Source of the DNA: Pseudomonas migulae NBRC 103157
GTDB taxonomy: Bacteria; Pseudomonadota; Gammaproteobacteria; Pseudomonadales; Pseudomonadaceae
Direction of reading: 5' to 3'
Length of the DNA: 64,000 nucleotides
Assembly: GCF_002091715.1 (NCBI RefSeq)
Contig: NZ_BDAG01000025.1
Location: 1 to 64,000 of the forward strand
Both the position numbers and the translations under genes were made by a program. Positions 52,455 to 60,929 of the stretch are shown here, in pieces. The notes under the pieces are model-generated. The model searched no databases, was not told the origin of the DNA, and saw only the letters and a program-made list of their open reading frames with translations. Every line of letters begins with the position of its first letter. The first letter of the stretch is position 1.

Positions 52455-52797
52455 GGGATTTTCTCTCTGTATGCCCAATCAAGTGATGTGCCGTCGGTTG
52501 GGCTTACCGTTCGGCTGGTTACTTGTACTGATGCCCGCAACCCATGGGTGGGTCACATACAATTAACAGAAATTCCAACTTTCTTTCTTCGACCCAGCGT
52601 TTCGACAGGCTTTGAAAGCTGAATGAAAGGTTCGGCTCGTTAGGTAACTAACAAAGTTACTTCTTATAACTGCTTAAGCGGCCTTCCTATAGTCAATCGA
52701 TACAAGACAATGTCAAATTATTGCTAATGTTACAGTCAGGTCTGCCAAATGACTGTTTTTAATAATATTTCCTAAAATTTGGCGCCAAGGAACAGTC
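52455..52797. promoter_or_regulatory. AT-rich divergent region before the sigma-54 activator
   Basis: A 343-base AT-rich gap. Three heptamers ACAGTCA / TGACTGT / ACAGTCA lie at 52732-52738, 52750-52756 and 52792-52798, the last overlapping the activator start. They form an inverted repeat with 11-base spacing plus an extra half site, a plausible operator for autoregulation. A GGAA ribosome site precedes the ATG. I see no further gene. Confidence 0.45.
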
Positions 52798-54123
52798 ATG
52801 ATCGAAGCGCCCGCGTTACGACGTCTGTTAGTGGTGGACCCGTGCGACGACTGCCATCGTCTGTTGCCGGGGTTGCGCGCGGTAGGTTGGGACGTTGATA
52901 GCTGCACCCTGGAACATGCCGTCGACCGAACCTGCGACGTTGGCCTGTTGCGTTTGCAGCCGTTTCATCTGGAACGCCCCGAGGCCGTCAAGGAGCTGAT
53001 CAGCCGCAGCGGCACCGAGTGGATTGCCGTGCTCAACCAGGAAGTCCTGCGGCTGCAAAATGTCGGGGACTTCGTCTGCGAATGGTTTTTCGATTTCCAC
53101 ACCTTGCCGTTCGATGTGTCGCGGGTTCAGGTGACGCTCGGACGGGCATTTGGCATGGCGCGCTTGCGTGGCCAGGGCACGGTTCACATCAATCAGCCCG
53201 AACATGAGCTGCTCGGCGACAGCAAACCGATTCGCGAGCTGCGCAAACTGCTGAGTAAATTGGCGCCCACCGAGTCTCCGGTGTTGATTCGCGGTGAAAG
53301 CGGGACTGGCAAAGAGCTGGTCGCCCGCACCCTCCATCGGCAATCTCAGCGACACAGCAAACCCTTTGTCGCGATCAATTGCGGCGCGATTCCTGAACAC
53401 TTGATCCAGTCCGAACTGTTTGGTCACGAGAAGGGCGCCTTTACCGGCGCCCATCAGCGCAAGGTCGGTCGGATCGAAGCCGCCAACGGCGGAACCCTGT
53501 TTCTCGACGAGATCGGTGACCTGCCGCTGGAGCTGCAAGCCAATCTGTTGCGCTTCCTCCAGGAAAAACACATCGAGCGTGTGGGCGGCAGTCAGCCGAT
53601 TCCGGTGGATGTGCGGGTATTGGCGGCGACACACGTTGACCTGGAAGCCGCCATCGAGAAAAAACGCTTCCGCGAAGATTTGTACTACCGCCTCAACGTG
53701 CTGCAAGTGGTCACTGCGCCGCTGCGTGAGCGCCATGGCGATCTGTCGATGCTGGCCAACCACTTCTCCCATTTCTACAGCCATGAAACCGGCCGTCGTC
53801 CGCGCAGCTTCAGCGAAGACGCGCTGATTGCCATGGGCAAGCATGACTGGCCTGGCAACGTACGTGAACTGGCCAACCGGGTACGCCGCGGGCTGGTCCT
53901 GGCCGAGGGACGGCAGATCGAGGCGCGTGACCTGGGGCTGATCAGCCAGCAGACGATTGCTGCGCCGATGGGCACCCTCGAAGACTACAAGACACGCGCC
54001 GAACGCCAGGCGCTGTGCGACGTTTTGAACCGCCACAGCGACAACCTGAGTGTCGCCGCCCGGGTGCTTGGCGTGTCGCGGCCCACCTTTTACAGACTGC
54101 TGCACAAGCACCAGATCCGCTGA
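52798..54123 (+). CDS. Sigma-54-dependent transcriptional activator (VpsR-like)
   Basis: 441 residues. A degenerate receiver-like N-terminal domain (about 1-125) lacks the phospho-Asp pattern and resembles the VpsR/FleQ type. The AAA+ domain has Walker A GESGTGKE (166-173), the sigma-54-contacting GAFTGA (213-218), Walker B GGTLFLDEIG (231-240), and FREDLYYRLNVLQ. A Fis-type HTH is at the end (NLSVAARVLGVSRPTFYRLLHKH). It is expected to activate sigma-54 promoters, perhaps in response to cyclic-di-GMP (inference from relatives). The adjacent fap operon has a sigma-54-like promoter. Confidence 0.9.
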   Translation: MIEAPALRRLLVVDPCDDCHRLLPGLRAVGWDVDSCTLEHAVDRTCDVGLLRLQPFHLERPEAVKELISRSGTEWIAVLNQEVLRLQNVGDFVCEWFFDFHTLPFDVSRVQVTLGRAFGMARLRGQGTVHINQPEHELLGDSKPIRELRKLLSKLAPTESPVLIRGESGTGKELVARTLHRQSQRHSKPFVAINCGAIPEHLIQSELFGHEKGAFTGAHQRKVGRIEAANGGTLFLDEIGDLPLELQANLLRFLQEKHIERVGGSQPIPVDVRVLAATHVDLEAAIEKKRFREDLYYRLNVLQVVTAPLRERHGDLSMLANHFSHFYSHETGRRPRSFSEDALIAMGKHDWPGNVRELANRVRRGLVLAEGRQIEARDLGLISQQTIAAPMGTLEDYKTRAERQALCDVLNRHSDNLSVAARVLGVSRPTFYRLLHKHQIR

Positions 54124-54140
54124 ACGCAAGATCAGACAAT

Positions 54141-54180
54141 AAAAAATCCCGCTACGATCGAAATCGCAGCGGGATTCGGT
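54141..54180. terminator. Bidirectional terminator between activator and fapF
   Basis: The stem AATCCCGCT / AGCGGGATT spans about 54145-54176. The minus strand runs into TTTTTT (fapF), the plus strand into a weaker T-rich tail. Confidence 0.85.
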
Positions 54181-54186
54181 TTTGGA

Positions 54187-55467
54187 TCAGAAGTAGTACG
54201 GGAATTTCAGGCTGAAGGAAAAGTCTGGCGCGTCGTCGGTCAGGCCGATGGCCAGGTTGGGAACGATCGTCAGGTTGTCGGTGGCTGCCAGAGTCATGCC
54301 GATGTTGAAGTTGGCCGCGTTGTAATCGCTGTTGGAAATCGATTGCCAATCGCCGCCGTCCGGCTTGATCTTGCTTTTGCGGGCGAACTGATCGGTGAAC
54401 GAGAACGACATACTCATCTTCTCGTTCAAGGCGAATGCAATGCCGGCGCCGACCTGCCAGGAATCGCCCAGTTTCACGTCCCCTTTAACCTTGGCGCCGA
54501 CCTGAGGGCTGATGTCGCTGAAAGAGTCCTCCATGTTGTAGGTGTAGGCCAGGGAGCCGAACAGCACGGCCGGGTCGAAGGTCTTGACCAGTGAGATACC
54601 CGGGGTGATCGACCAGACGCCATTGCCGGTAGGCAAGTCCTCGGGGACCGCGAGGTTATCGTTGTTCGGATCCTCGATCAGCTTGATGCCGTAAGGATCC
54701 TTGCCGGTGGGTGCCTTGATGCGCAGTGTAGCGACCGCGTCGGGCAGGCTGGCCGACTCATCCAGAAACTTGTAGGCAACGCCCACGTTCACATCGCCGA
54801 TGGTCGGGTCGCGGGTAACGGTTGCGTCCGACGTCACAGGGCCTGCACCACCAGCGCCACCCGAGGAATACGTTGATTCGCGATAAACCACGGGGACGTT
54901 AATGTCGAACTGCCAGCGTTGCGCCACGTTGTAGCGGGCAGTCAGGTCCAGCGTCCAGTTGTCGGCCTTGATGCGGTCGAGGTTGATGTTGCCGAGGAAA
55001 ATCGAGTCCAGCGCCAGAAAGCCATTGAGCGTCAGCGCACGTGTATCGAAGTGCGTGTACGTCAGGCCGGTTTCCACACTGAACTTGCCGCCACCGAAAA
55101 AGCCACTGGCTTCGTCATACAGGTTGGAAACGCTTTGCGCAGGCTCGGAATCATCTCTGAGCGATTGGCCGTATGAACTGCCGGTGGTTCCCGGCGCACC
55201 AGCCGCCACCGTCTGGCCACCCCTGCTCGGTTCGGCAGGGGATTTGGTCAAACGTTTGGGAGGCGGTGTCACCGGTGTTTCTTCTACCTGGCGAACGCGC
55301 TGTTCGAGGACCATCAGCGCGTTCTGTTGTGCTTCGTAACGCTGTTTCAACTCCATGAGTTCTTGTTTTAATGCTTCAACCTGGGGATCCGATGCTGCGT
55401 AAAGCATTGTGCCCGGTGCCAGGCTACTCAAACAAACGATAGCTCTGAGCGTTAACGATCGGTGCAT
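54187..55467 (-). CDS. fapF: Functional amyloid exporter FapF
   Basis: 426 residues. A signal peptide is followed by a short coiled coil (VEALKQELMELKQRYEAQQN, then MVLEQRVRQVEET), a Pro/Thr-rich linker, and a C-terminal beta-barrel of about 300 residues ending FSFSLKFPYYF. This is the layout of FapF, the trimeric outer-membrane pore that exports FapB and FapC. It is the last gene of the operon, followed by a terminator. Confidence 0.95.
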   Translation of the reverse strand: MHRSLTLRAIVCLSSLAPGTMLYAASDPQVEALKQELMELKQRYEAQQNALMVLEQRVRQVEETPVTPPPKRLTKSPAEPSRGGQTVAAGAPGTTGSSYGQSLRDDSEPAQSVSNLYDEASGFFGGGKFSVETGLTYTHFDTRALTLNGFLALDSIFLGNINLDRIKADNWTLDLTARYNVAQRWQFDINVPVVYRESTYSSGGAGGAGPVTSDATVTRDPTIGDVNVGVAYKFLDESASLPDAVATLRIKAPTGKDPYGIKLIEDPNNDNLAVPEDLPTGNGVWSITPGISLVKTFDPAVLFGSLAYTYNMEDSFSDISPQVGAKVKGDVKLGDSWQVGAGIAFALNEKMSMSFSFTDQFARKSKIKPDGGDWQSISNSDYNAANFNIGMTLAATDNLTIVPNLAIGLTDDAPDFSFSLKFPYYF

Positions 55468-55512
55468 GGTTAGGCGTCCCTTCTGAGTACATCTGATGAG
55501 ACTGAGCGTAGA

Positions 55513-56253
55513 TCAGAATCCGAGAGCGCGAAGACCTTTGAGCTGATCCAGGTTGCCATTCAGCGAACTGGTTGATGGCAGGTTATCGCGCAGCACAACG
55601 TTGATCGACATCAGGTTGTTTACCTGGTTGCCACCGCCAAGCAAGGTCGCGTTTTGCATGAGCCCGCCCTGGGCGAGACGCTGCGCGATGCTCCCCTGGT
55701 TGTTATTGGCCACGATATTGAGCTGCACGCCCGCGCCGGTAGAGGAAATGCTCAGCGCCCCGGCACCATTGGCGTGGGTCAAGGTTGAGCCCGCGGCCAG
55801 TACTTGCCCTTGGTTGTTCATCTGCGGAGCCTGGCCACCTTTCTGGACGTTGAGATTAACGTTGTTGTAAGCGCTGTTGTTGTCGCCGGCAGCGCGAACA
55901 ACTTGAGTGACGCCCTGGGTCGTGTTCAAACCGTTTCCGCCGCTGACGGTACCGGTGCCCTGAGTAACCGTCGAGCCATTACCTGTTTCGTCAATCATCG
56001 ACACATAGAACTGTGGCTGGATGGTCGTTTGCTGAATTTGCATCGAGGACGTTGCCCCGATCACTTGACCGTTGGCATTTTGCCAGGTGCTGGTCATGAC
56101 AATCCCGAAACTGACGATCCGTCCCGGCATGACATAGCGACCTCGCAGGCTTGCCAGTTCCTGATCGCTCAGCTCGATGGGTTTGAATATCTGTGCCTGG
56201 GTTGGCAGGCTGGCGGCCAGGCAAACTACAGCCAGCCAGATTGGAGTCTTCAT
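55513..56253 (-). CDS. fapE: Functional amyloid accessory protein FapE
   Basis: 246 residues. A signal peptide (ends PTQAQ) is followed by IFKPIELSDQELASLRGRYVMPGRIVSFGIVM, a hallmark of FapE. It is Asn/Gln/Gly-rich with repeats of the NAYNNVNLNVQKGGQAP sort. It is a minor fibre component or export factor. GGGAGC lies before the ATG. It lies between fapD and fapF. Confidence 0.94.
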   Translation of the reverse strand: MKTPIWLAVVCLAASLPTQAQIFKPIELSDQELASLRGRYVMPGRIVSFGIVMTSTWQNANGQVIGATSSMQIQQTTIQPQFYVSMIDETGNGSTVTQGTGTVSGGNGLNTTQGVTQVVRAAGDNNSAYNNVNLNVQKGGQAPQMNNQGQVLAAGSTLTHANGAGALSISSTGAGVQLNIVANNNQGSIAQRLAQGGLMQNATLLGGGNQVNNLMSINVVLRDNLPSTSSLNGNLDQLKGLRALGF

Positions 56254-56286
56254 TAGATGCTCCCGGAGCGTCGTGCTCCCTTGTTA

Positions 56287-56967
56287 TTAGAAGAAGTCGC
56301 TTCGGATAAATCCGAAGTCCAACAACTCTGCGTCTTGCACCGGGCTGAAGGTGTCAATACGGTTCTTGGCAGTCAGTGGCAGGGGAGGGTCGAGCAGCGC
56401 ATTGGTTTTGTCATAGCCCTGGCCAATGACGGCAAAGATGATGCCGTTCCAGCCTTTGACAAAGTCGTCGACAGTGAAACGTTTATGACCCAATACCGGA
56501 TCTCCGATATAGACCCAGCCGTTGTGGACTTTTTGCAGAACTACAAAATGTTTGTAGCCACGGATATCCATGAGGACCACGACGGGAATTCTGATATCGC
56601 TCAACGTTTCCGCCGCTACCCGGTAGCCACGGGCCCGCATGCCGATGCTTTCTACGTAACGCTTCATGTCGAGCATGGAGAAGCCCTGTACGCGGACAAG
56701 GTCTTGATCGGCGTGTGCCAGCATGCCTTCGATGATCTGTTCTTCATTCACGTCCAGCCAGTAGGCCTGGCGCAAGATGGTTGCCAGCGCAGCTGCACCG
56801 CAACTGAAGTCGGTTTTTTGTTGCACCAGGTCGGCAAATTTACGCTCGCGTACGCTCTGGATCGGCTTGTACACCACCGCGCCGCCCGGGAGGACGGAAA
56901 GCGGCAGTTGTGCAGCCTCGATCACGCTGGCCACGCAAAGCAAAATTACCAAGGCGATAATGCGCAT
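56287..56967 (-). CDS. fapD: Fap C39-like peptidase FapD
   Basis: 226 residues from ATG 56967. A signal peptide is followed by a C39-like cysteine protease domain with Cys56 (TDFSCGAAAL), His140 (GYKHFVVL) and Asp156 (YIGDPVLGHKRF). FapD is needed for amyloid export in known systems. An upstream ATG overlapping the fapC stop would add 21 residues without a signal peptide, so it is less likely. It follows the hairpin after fapC. Confidence 0.94.
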   Translation of the reverse strand: MRIIALVILLCVASVIEAAQLPLSVLPGGAVVYKPIQSVRERKFADLVQQKTDFSCGAAALATILRQAYWLDVNEEQIIEGMLAHADQDLVRVQGFSMLDMKRYVESIGMRARGYRVAAETLSDIRIPVVVLMDIRGYKHFVVLQKVHNGWVYIGDPVLGHKRFTVDDFVKGWNGIIFAVIGQGYDKTNALLDPPLPLTAKNRIDTFSPVQDAELLDFGFIRSDFF

Positions 56968-56994
56968 GGTGGGACGCCCTCTGGTTGTGTTGAA

Positions 56995-57020
56995 AAAGGC
57001 CCCCGTGAGGGGGCCTCCAG
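56995..57020 (-). terminator. Terminator-like hairpin between fapC and fapD
   Basis: On the minus strand AGGCCCCC-TCAC-GGGGGCCT is followed by TTTTT, 12 bases after the fapC stop and 30 before fapD. It has all the parts of an intrinsic terminator, so it should lower transcription into fapDEF. Confidence 0.85.
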
Positions 57021-57029
57021 AGTCAGCCA

Positions 57030-58337
57030 TCAGAACGATTGGTTGGAAATGGCCAGCGAGTTGCTTTGTTGGTTACCTACACCGGCAGCCACGTTGACGC
57101 CGAGGTTGCCACTGCCGCCATTAACCGAACCACTCAGGGTTGCGGTGTTGGTCACAGGGTTTGCCCAGCCATTTGGGGTCAGGATTTGATAGGACACTGT
57201 GTTGCTCAAATCCCATGAATTGCTTTCGCTGTAGCCCTTCACTTCGTGTTTGGTAGAAGCGGACGATTTCTCGCCTGATTTCTCGAACGAAGAGTCAAAC
57301 GATTTTGCAAACGAGGAATCGAACTCTTTTGCGAACGAAGAGTCGGTGGACTTCGAGTGCTCTGTATCGACAGATGCATTAAGCGACGCGTTAAGCGATG
57401 CATCGAACGACGAACTGCGGGTGCGATCGCCATGGCCATAATTAACAGTAACGGATTTGGAACCATCCGCCGCTGCTTCCAGGGAAGCGACTATAGAAGC
57501 ATGGCCGGTAGCGCTCTTATCGGTGCTTTTTGAACCGCTTGCATCAAAGTGCTTGGTGCCGCTGACGTCATAACTGCTAGCACCGCTCTTGGCCCAATTG
57601 CTGGAAGCGCTCTTATCAACGTTCAACTCGGAGTTATGGCTGAAAGAGGCACTGCCGCTTTTGGTTGTGGTTAATGTCACTGTAGTCAGGGCGACGTTCT
57701 GATCCGCCTTGTTGTTCACTACCAGACCAGGGCCGTTTTGATCAGCAGAGGCGGTAGCTGTAGCGTTGCCGAGCGGAGCATTGGAGTTGGCAATTGCCAT
57801 GGTATTTTTCTGTTGGTTCAGGTCGCCGCCAGCAATGTTGATCCCCATATTGCCGTTGCCGCCATTACCCGACTGGCTCATCACCGCAGAGGCCGTGGTG
57901 TTGTAGTTGTCGACCTTGTTGTGGTTGCTGTACTGCTTGACGCTGGCAGTGGCAGTGGCAACGCCGAACACGAAGGAGTTATCGAGTGCGGAGGTGGCGC
58001 CAGCGTTCGCGATGGCTGCAGCGTTGTCTTGTTGGTTGCCGTCGCCTGCCGCCACGTTGATGCCCACGTTGCCGTCGGCGCCGGTTGCGGAGCCACTCAT
58101 TTCGGCGTTGTTGATAGTCCCTTGGTTAAGGATGCGATTGTTGGTACTGCTCTGTTTGTCGTAGGCATTGGCAGTCGCATAGACAGGGATCTTTGTAGGA
58201 GGCGGCGTGTGGTGACCGTTGTTGTTATGACCATTGTGGTGGTCATCGTGACGACGATCGTTTCCAGCTTGCACAGCAACAGCCATGAGCGCAGCAATTG
58301 CGAAAACCAGAGGCTTGAGTGCCATCGAAGGTTTCAT
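57030..58337 (-). CDS. fapC: Major functional amyloid subunit FapC
   Basis: 435 residues. A signal peptide (about 1-24) is followed by a His-rich segment (RRHDDHHNGHNNNGHH). Three amyloid repeats lie at about 75-113, 148-186 and 398-435, each with GxxGNxGxNxAxGxxNQQxNxxAIAN. Linker 1 is short (about 35), linker 2 very long (about 210 residues) and Ser/Lys/Asp-rich, with 8-residue repeats (DSSFAKxF). It is the main fibre protein of Pseudomonas biofilm amyloid. I see no cysteine in it. It is longer than the FapC proteins I know (about 250-340). Confidence 0.95.
   Translation of the reverse strand: MKPSMALKPLVFAIAALMAVAVQAGNDRRHDDHHNGHNNNGHHTPPPTKIPVYATANAYDKQSSTNNRILNQGTINNAEMSGSATGADGNVGINVAAGDGNQQDNAAAIANAGATSALDNSFVFGVATATASVKQYSNHNKVDNYNTTASAVMSQSGNGGNGNMGINIAGGDLNQQKNTMAIANSNAPLGNATATASADQNGPGLVVNNKADQNVALTTVTLTTTKSGSASFSHNSELNVDKSASSNWAKSGASSYDVSGTKHFDASGSKSTDKSATGHASIVASLEAAADGSKSVTVNYGHGDRTRSSSFDASLNASLNASVDTEHSKSTDSSFAKEFDSSFAKSFDSSFEKSGEKSSASTKHEVKGYSESNSWDLSNTVSYQILTPNGWANPVTNTATLSGSVNGGSGNLGVNVAAGVGNQQSNSLAISNQSF
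57270..57344 (-). repeat. 24-bp coding repeats in the FapC linker
   Basis: Three units encode DSSFAKEF, DSSFAKSF and DSSFEKSG (residues 332-355). Just upstream, ASLNASLNASVD is a 12-bp repeat. Slippage at these could vary linker length between strains. Confidence 0.75.
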
Positions 58338-58390
58338 GGTGATTCTCCGTACTTATTTTAGGTTAAGTGTTGTTTCCTACCTTTTTTGGG

Positions 58391-58963
58391 TCAGTCCGCG
58401 ACCCGTACGCTCAGGGTATTAGCCATTCGGTTTCCTACCCCGGCGCTCTGATTCAACTGAATCACCCCACGGCTACCGGTGAAAGCCTGATCACTGGTAG
58501 TGACCTGGCGATAGCCTGGTGCGGAGTCGGTTGGATCGGAGTTTTTGAGCAGCGCCACGTTCTGTTGCATGAGGACGCTGTCGTCGATACTTTGCGGCTG
58601 CTTACTGATGCTGATCCGCAGCGCATTGGCTTGCTGGTTGCTGGCGCCCGCGCTCTGGTTGACGCCGAGTACGCCGTTACCGTGGCTGAAGGAGTCGCCC
58701 TGAATGCTGGCTCGAGCATCCATCCTGGGGTCGACCTGTGTGTTCAGCCGTTGGCGAATCTGAGTGGTCGCGCTGGCTGCATCGCCTATGGCGATGGCCC
58801 GGGCGTTAGCCTGTTGCTGCTGATCTCCCGCAGCCTGGTTGACCGCGAAGTTGCCTTGGTACTGCATGCCTGAACCGCTGATGTCGGCGTTATTGACGAC
58901 GGGGGGTTGAGCAAAGCTCGATGCGCTGCAAAACATGGCGATAATCAGCAGCTTGTGGTTCAT
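58391..58963 (-). CDS. fapB: Functional amyloid subunit FapB (nucleator)
   Basis: 190 residues. A signal peptide (ends SSFAQ) is followed by three imperfect repeats, each with an N-x-AaGxxNqQ-N core (GNFAVNQAAGDQQQQANARAIAIG; GVLGVNQSAGASNQQANALRISI; GVIQLNQSAGVGNRMANTLSV). FapB is the homologue of the curli nucleator and seeds FapC fibrils. It starts one base after the fapA stop; the ribosome site GGAGG lies in the fapA end. Confidence 0.94.
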   Translation of the reverse strand: MNHKLLIIAMFCSASSFAQPPVVNNADISGSGMQYQGNFAVNQAAGDQQQQANARAIAIGDAASATTQIRQRLNTQVDPRMDARASIQGDSFSHGNGVLGVNQSAGASNQQANALRISISKQPQSIDDSVLMQQNVALLKNSDPTDSAPGYRQVTTSDQAFTGSRGVIQLNQSAGVGNRMANTLSVRVAD

Positions 58964-58964
58964 C

Positions 58965-59390
58965 TCAACGGCCTCCCGTAATGACGTTCAGGCCGCTCAG
59001 GCCTCGCTGGACGCTTGAATTGACCAGGTTGGAAATACCGTTGCCCCCTCCCGAACGGCCGGCGGGGAGATTGGAAATCTGGTTTTGAGTGGTGATATTG
59101 CCGCCCAGATTGGTGTTGTTTAAATTGACCAGGCGTGTAATGCCTGCACCACTGGCGACGTTGGCAAAATCGCCGTCGTTCAGCTCGTTCGTCTGACTGA
59201 GGATCAGCTTGGAGGGGTTGGCATTGACGGTCGTGGGGTTAGGGTCGGGAACCACTGGGGCTTGTACTGCGTTTCGCGTCTGGACATCACGTTTGATAAT
59301 GATGATGCCGTCGTCTGCCAGGCTGACGCTTGAGCCCAGTGCGCATCCGATCAGGAGGAGGCAGGTGCAGCCTTTATTGAAAGTCCCCAC
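58965..59390 (-). CDS. fapA: Functional amyloid chaperone-like protein FapA
   Basis: 141 residues from GTG 59390. A signal peptide (ends VSLADD) is followed by KRDVQTRNAVQAPVVPDPNP and a repeat-poor segment rich in Asn/Gly (FANVASGAGITRLVNLNNTN). Known FapA proteins affect the FapB/FapC ratio in the fibres. It is the first gene of the operon, with the sigma-54-like promoter 57 bases upstream. Confidence 0.92.
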   Translation of the reverse strand: MGTFNKGCTCLLLIGCALGSSVSLADDGIIIIKRDVQTRNAVQAPVVPDPNPTTVNANPSKLILSQTNELNDGDFANVASGAGITRLVNLNNTNLGGNITTQNQISNLPAGRSGGGNGISNLVNSSVQRGLSGLNVITGGR

Positions 59391-59747
59391 AGCGGCAATT
59401 CCTTCTTTTTGTGGGCTGGCCCTAGTCAGCGATGTGGGAGGAGAGAGCGAATGCTGTGCCGTTTTTTGAATTTTGTTTTAATTCAATGGGTTAAAAGTTT
59501 TGTCCGGGAAGGCGCTGTCGGGGCTGTTTCACGTCTGAGACACGCACATGCGCTTTTGACCAGCAAAAGCGGTTGCAATGCTCTGGAACAAGGGTTTGCG
59601 TCGAGGTGTATTACGTGATTAACAGGTGCGGGCGAAGAGGGGGCAGGCCGTTGAAACGGCCTGTTTGGGGCGGGCAGGGTGTAACAGGTATGGACACTTT
59701 CCCCCCCGGAACAGGGGATTTTCTGGGTGAAAAACCCAAAAACCGGG
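59391..59747. promoter_or_regulatory. fap promoter region and upstream gap
   Basis: This 357-base gap holds the sigma-54-like promoter at its left end. At 59644-59664 a hairpin (CAGGCCGTT-GA-AACGGCCTG) may end the upstream kinase transcript. No gene is seen. Activator-binding sites are expected here but none can be recognised by eye. Confidence 0.5.
59446..59462 (-). promoter_or_regulatory. Sigma-54 (-24/-12) promoter of the fap operon
   Basis: The minus strand reads CGGCACAGCATTCGCT. The GG (-24) and GC (-12) pairs are 12 bases apart, the exact sigma-54 spacing; it differs from the consensus at three less strict positions. The fapA start is about 57 bases downstream of the GC. Confidence 0.7.
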
Positions 59748-60272
59748 TCAGGGCTCCAGCAGTAACGTGACGGCTCGAAGCGCCTGCAGACGACGCTCGG
59801 CCCAGTCTCCCTGCAACACTTGAAACGGTTGTCGATGGGTTTCCAGCCATGTCAGGGTTGCGTCGAAAAATGCCCGGCGTTCACTCAAATCGGGTTGGCA
59901 GCGTTGGCCATCGTCCATCCAGTCGACCTGTTCGGGAGACAGCAGCAGGTGCAAGTCGTACTGGCGAGCCAGCAGCGCCTGCTCGATCCACGCGGGGCAA
60001 TCGCCAAACAGGGTCTGGCTCCACAGGATGTTGCTCAGCAAGTGAGTATCGAGAATCAGCAGCGATGGCTGCCGGGCGCGGGCCTCGTCCTCCCACTGCA
60101 GTTGCCCGCGGGCGATGTCCGGGATGTCGGCCAGGCAGGTATCCCGCGGATTTTGCTCGATGAACCAGCGCACATATTCGTCGACCAGCACCCCACCGAA
60201 ACGCGCTTGCAACTCGGCTGCTAGCCAGCTCTTGCCGCTGGATTCGGGACCTGTCAGTACCAGGACTTTCAT
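59748..60272 (-). CDS. NadR-like nicotinamide riboside kinase (AAA ATPase)
   Basis: 174 residues from ATG 60272. The P-loop VLVLTGPESSGKSWLAAEL and DEYVRWFIE (the substrate-binding region) match the kinase domain of NadR. LILDTHLLSNILWSQTLF and LSPEQVDWMDDGQRCQPDLSERR also fit. The start overlaps the pnuC stop (ATGA). It should phosphorylate nicotinamide riboside to NMN after uptake by PnuC. The adenylyltransferase half of NadR is missing. Confidence 0.88.
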   Translation of the reverse strand: MKVLVLTGPESSGKSWLAAELQARFGGVLVDEYVRWFIEQNPRDTCLADIPDIARGQLQWEDEARARQPSLLILDTHLLSNILWSQTLFGDCPAWIEQALLARQYDLHLLLSPEQVDWMDDGQRCQPDLSERRAFFDATLTWLETHRQPFQVLQGDWAERRLQALRAVTLLLEP

Positions 60273-60832
60273 GTGCGCAACGCCGGATCGGCGCGCCATT
60301 CCCGCCAGCCTTCTACGGCAATCACGATGAACAACCCATAGAGCCCGGCGGTCAGGTACATGCCCTTATAGATGAAGAGCCCTACGAAAATCACATCCAG
60401 GGTGATCCATAGCGGCCAGCATTGAACGCGCTTTTGTGCCATCCAGACCTGCGCCACCAGACTGAAACCGGTCAACGCCGCATCGAGCCAGGGTTGGGCG
60501 GCATCGGTCCAGTGCGCCATGGCCGCGCCGAGCAACAGACTGCCGACGGCACCGATGGCCAGGCCTGACACGATCGATTCCCCCTTCAGTTGGCTAACCT
60601 GCCGGCCCTGCCGCGCGGCCCCCGCGCGCGTCCACTGCCACCAGCCATAGAGTTGCAGCGCGGCGTAGATCACCTGCAACAGCATGTCCGAATACAGCTT
60701 CACTTCAAAAAAGACCCAGCTGTAAAGCGACACCATGACCAGGCCGATCGGCCAGCACCAGGGGTTCTGTTTGACCGTCAACCAGACGGCAATGACACCG
60801 AGGGTGGCGGCAAACAGTTCAAGCCCGGACAT
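60269..60832 (-). CDS. pnuC: Nicotinamide riboside transporter PnuC
   Basis: 187 residues with seven predicted TM segments. PnuC signatures are KQNPWCWPIGLVMVSLY, YAALQLYGWWQWTRAG and QCWPLWITLDVIFVGLFIYKG. It imports nicotinamide riboside by facilitated diffusion, trapped by phosphorylation by the coupled kinase. PnuT (thiamine) is an alternative, but the NadR-like partner favours nicotinamide riboside. The ribosome site AAGGAA is well placed. Confidence 0.9.
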   Translation of the reverse strand: MSGLELFAATLGVIAVWLTVKQNPWCWPIGLVMVSLYSWVFFEVKLYSDMLLQVIYAALQLYGWWQWTRAGAARQGRQVSQLKGESIVSGLAIGAVGSLLLGAAMAHWTDAAQPWLDAALTGFSLVAQVWMAQKRVQCWPLWITLDVIFVGLFIYKGMYLTAGLYGLFIVIAVEGWREWRADPALRT

Positions 60833-60929
60833 GGAGGTTCCTTGGGAAAATCGTAGAGGGAGCGGATTGTACCGGGATTGTATTGATGAGGCTTCTGTGG
60901 CGAGAGTGCTTTTGTTACGAGAGGATTAT

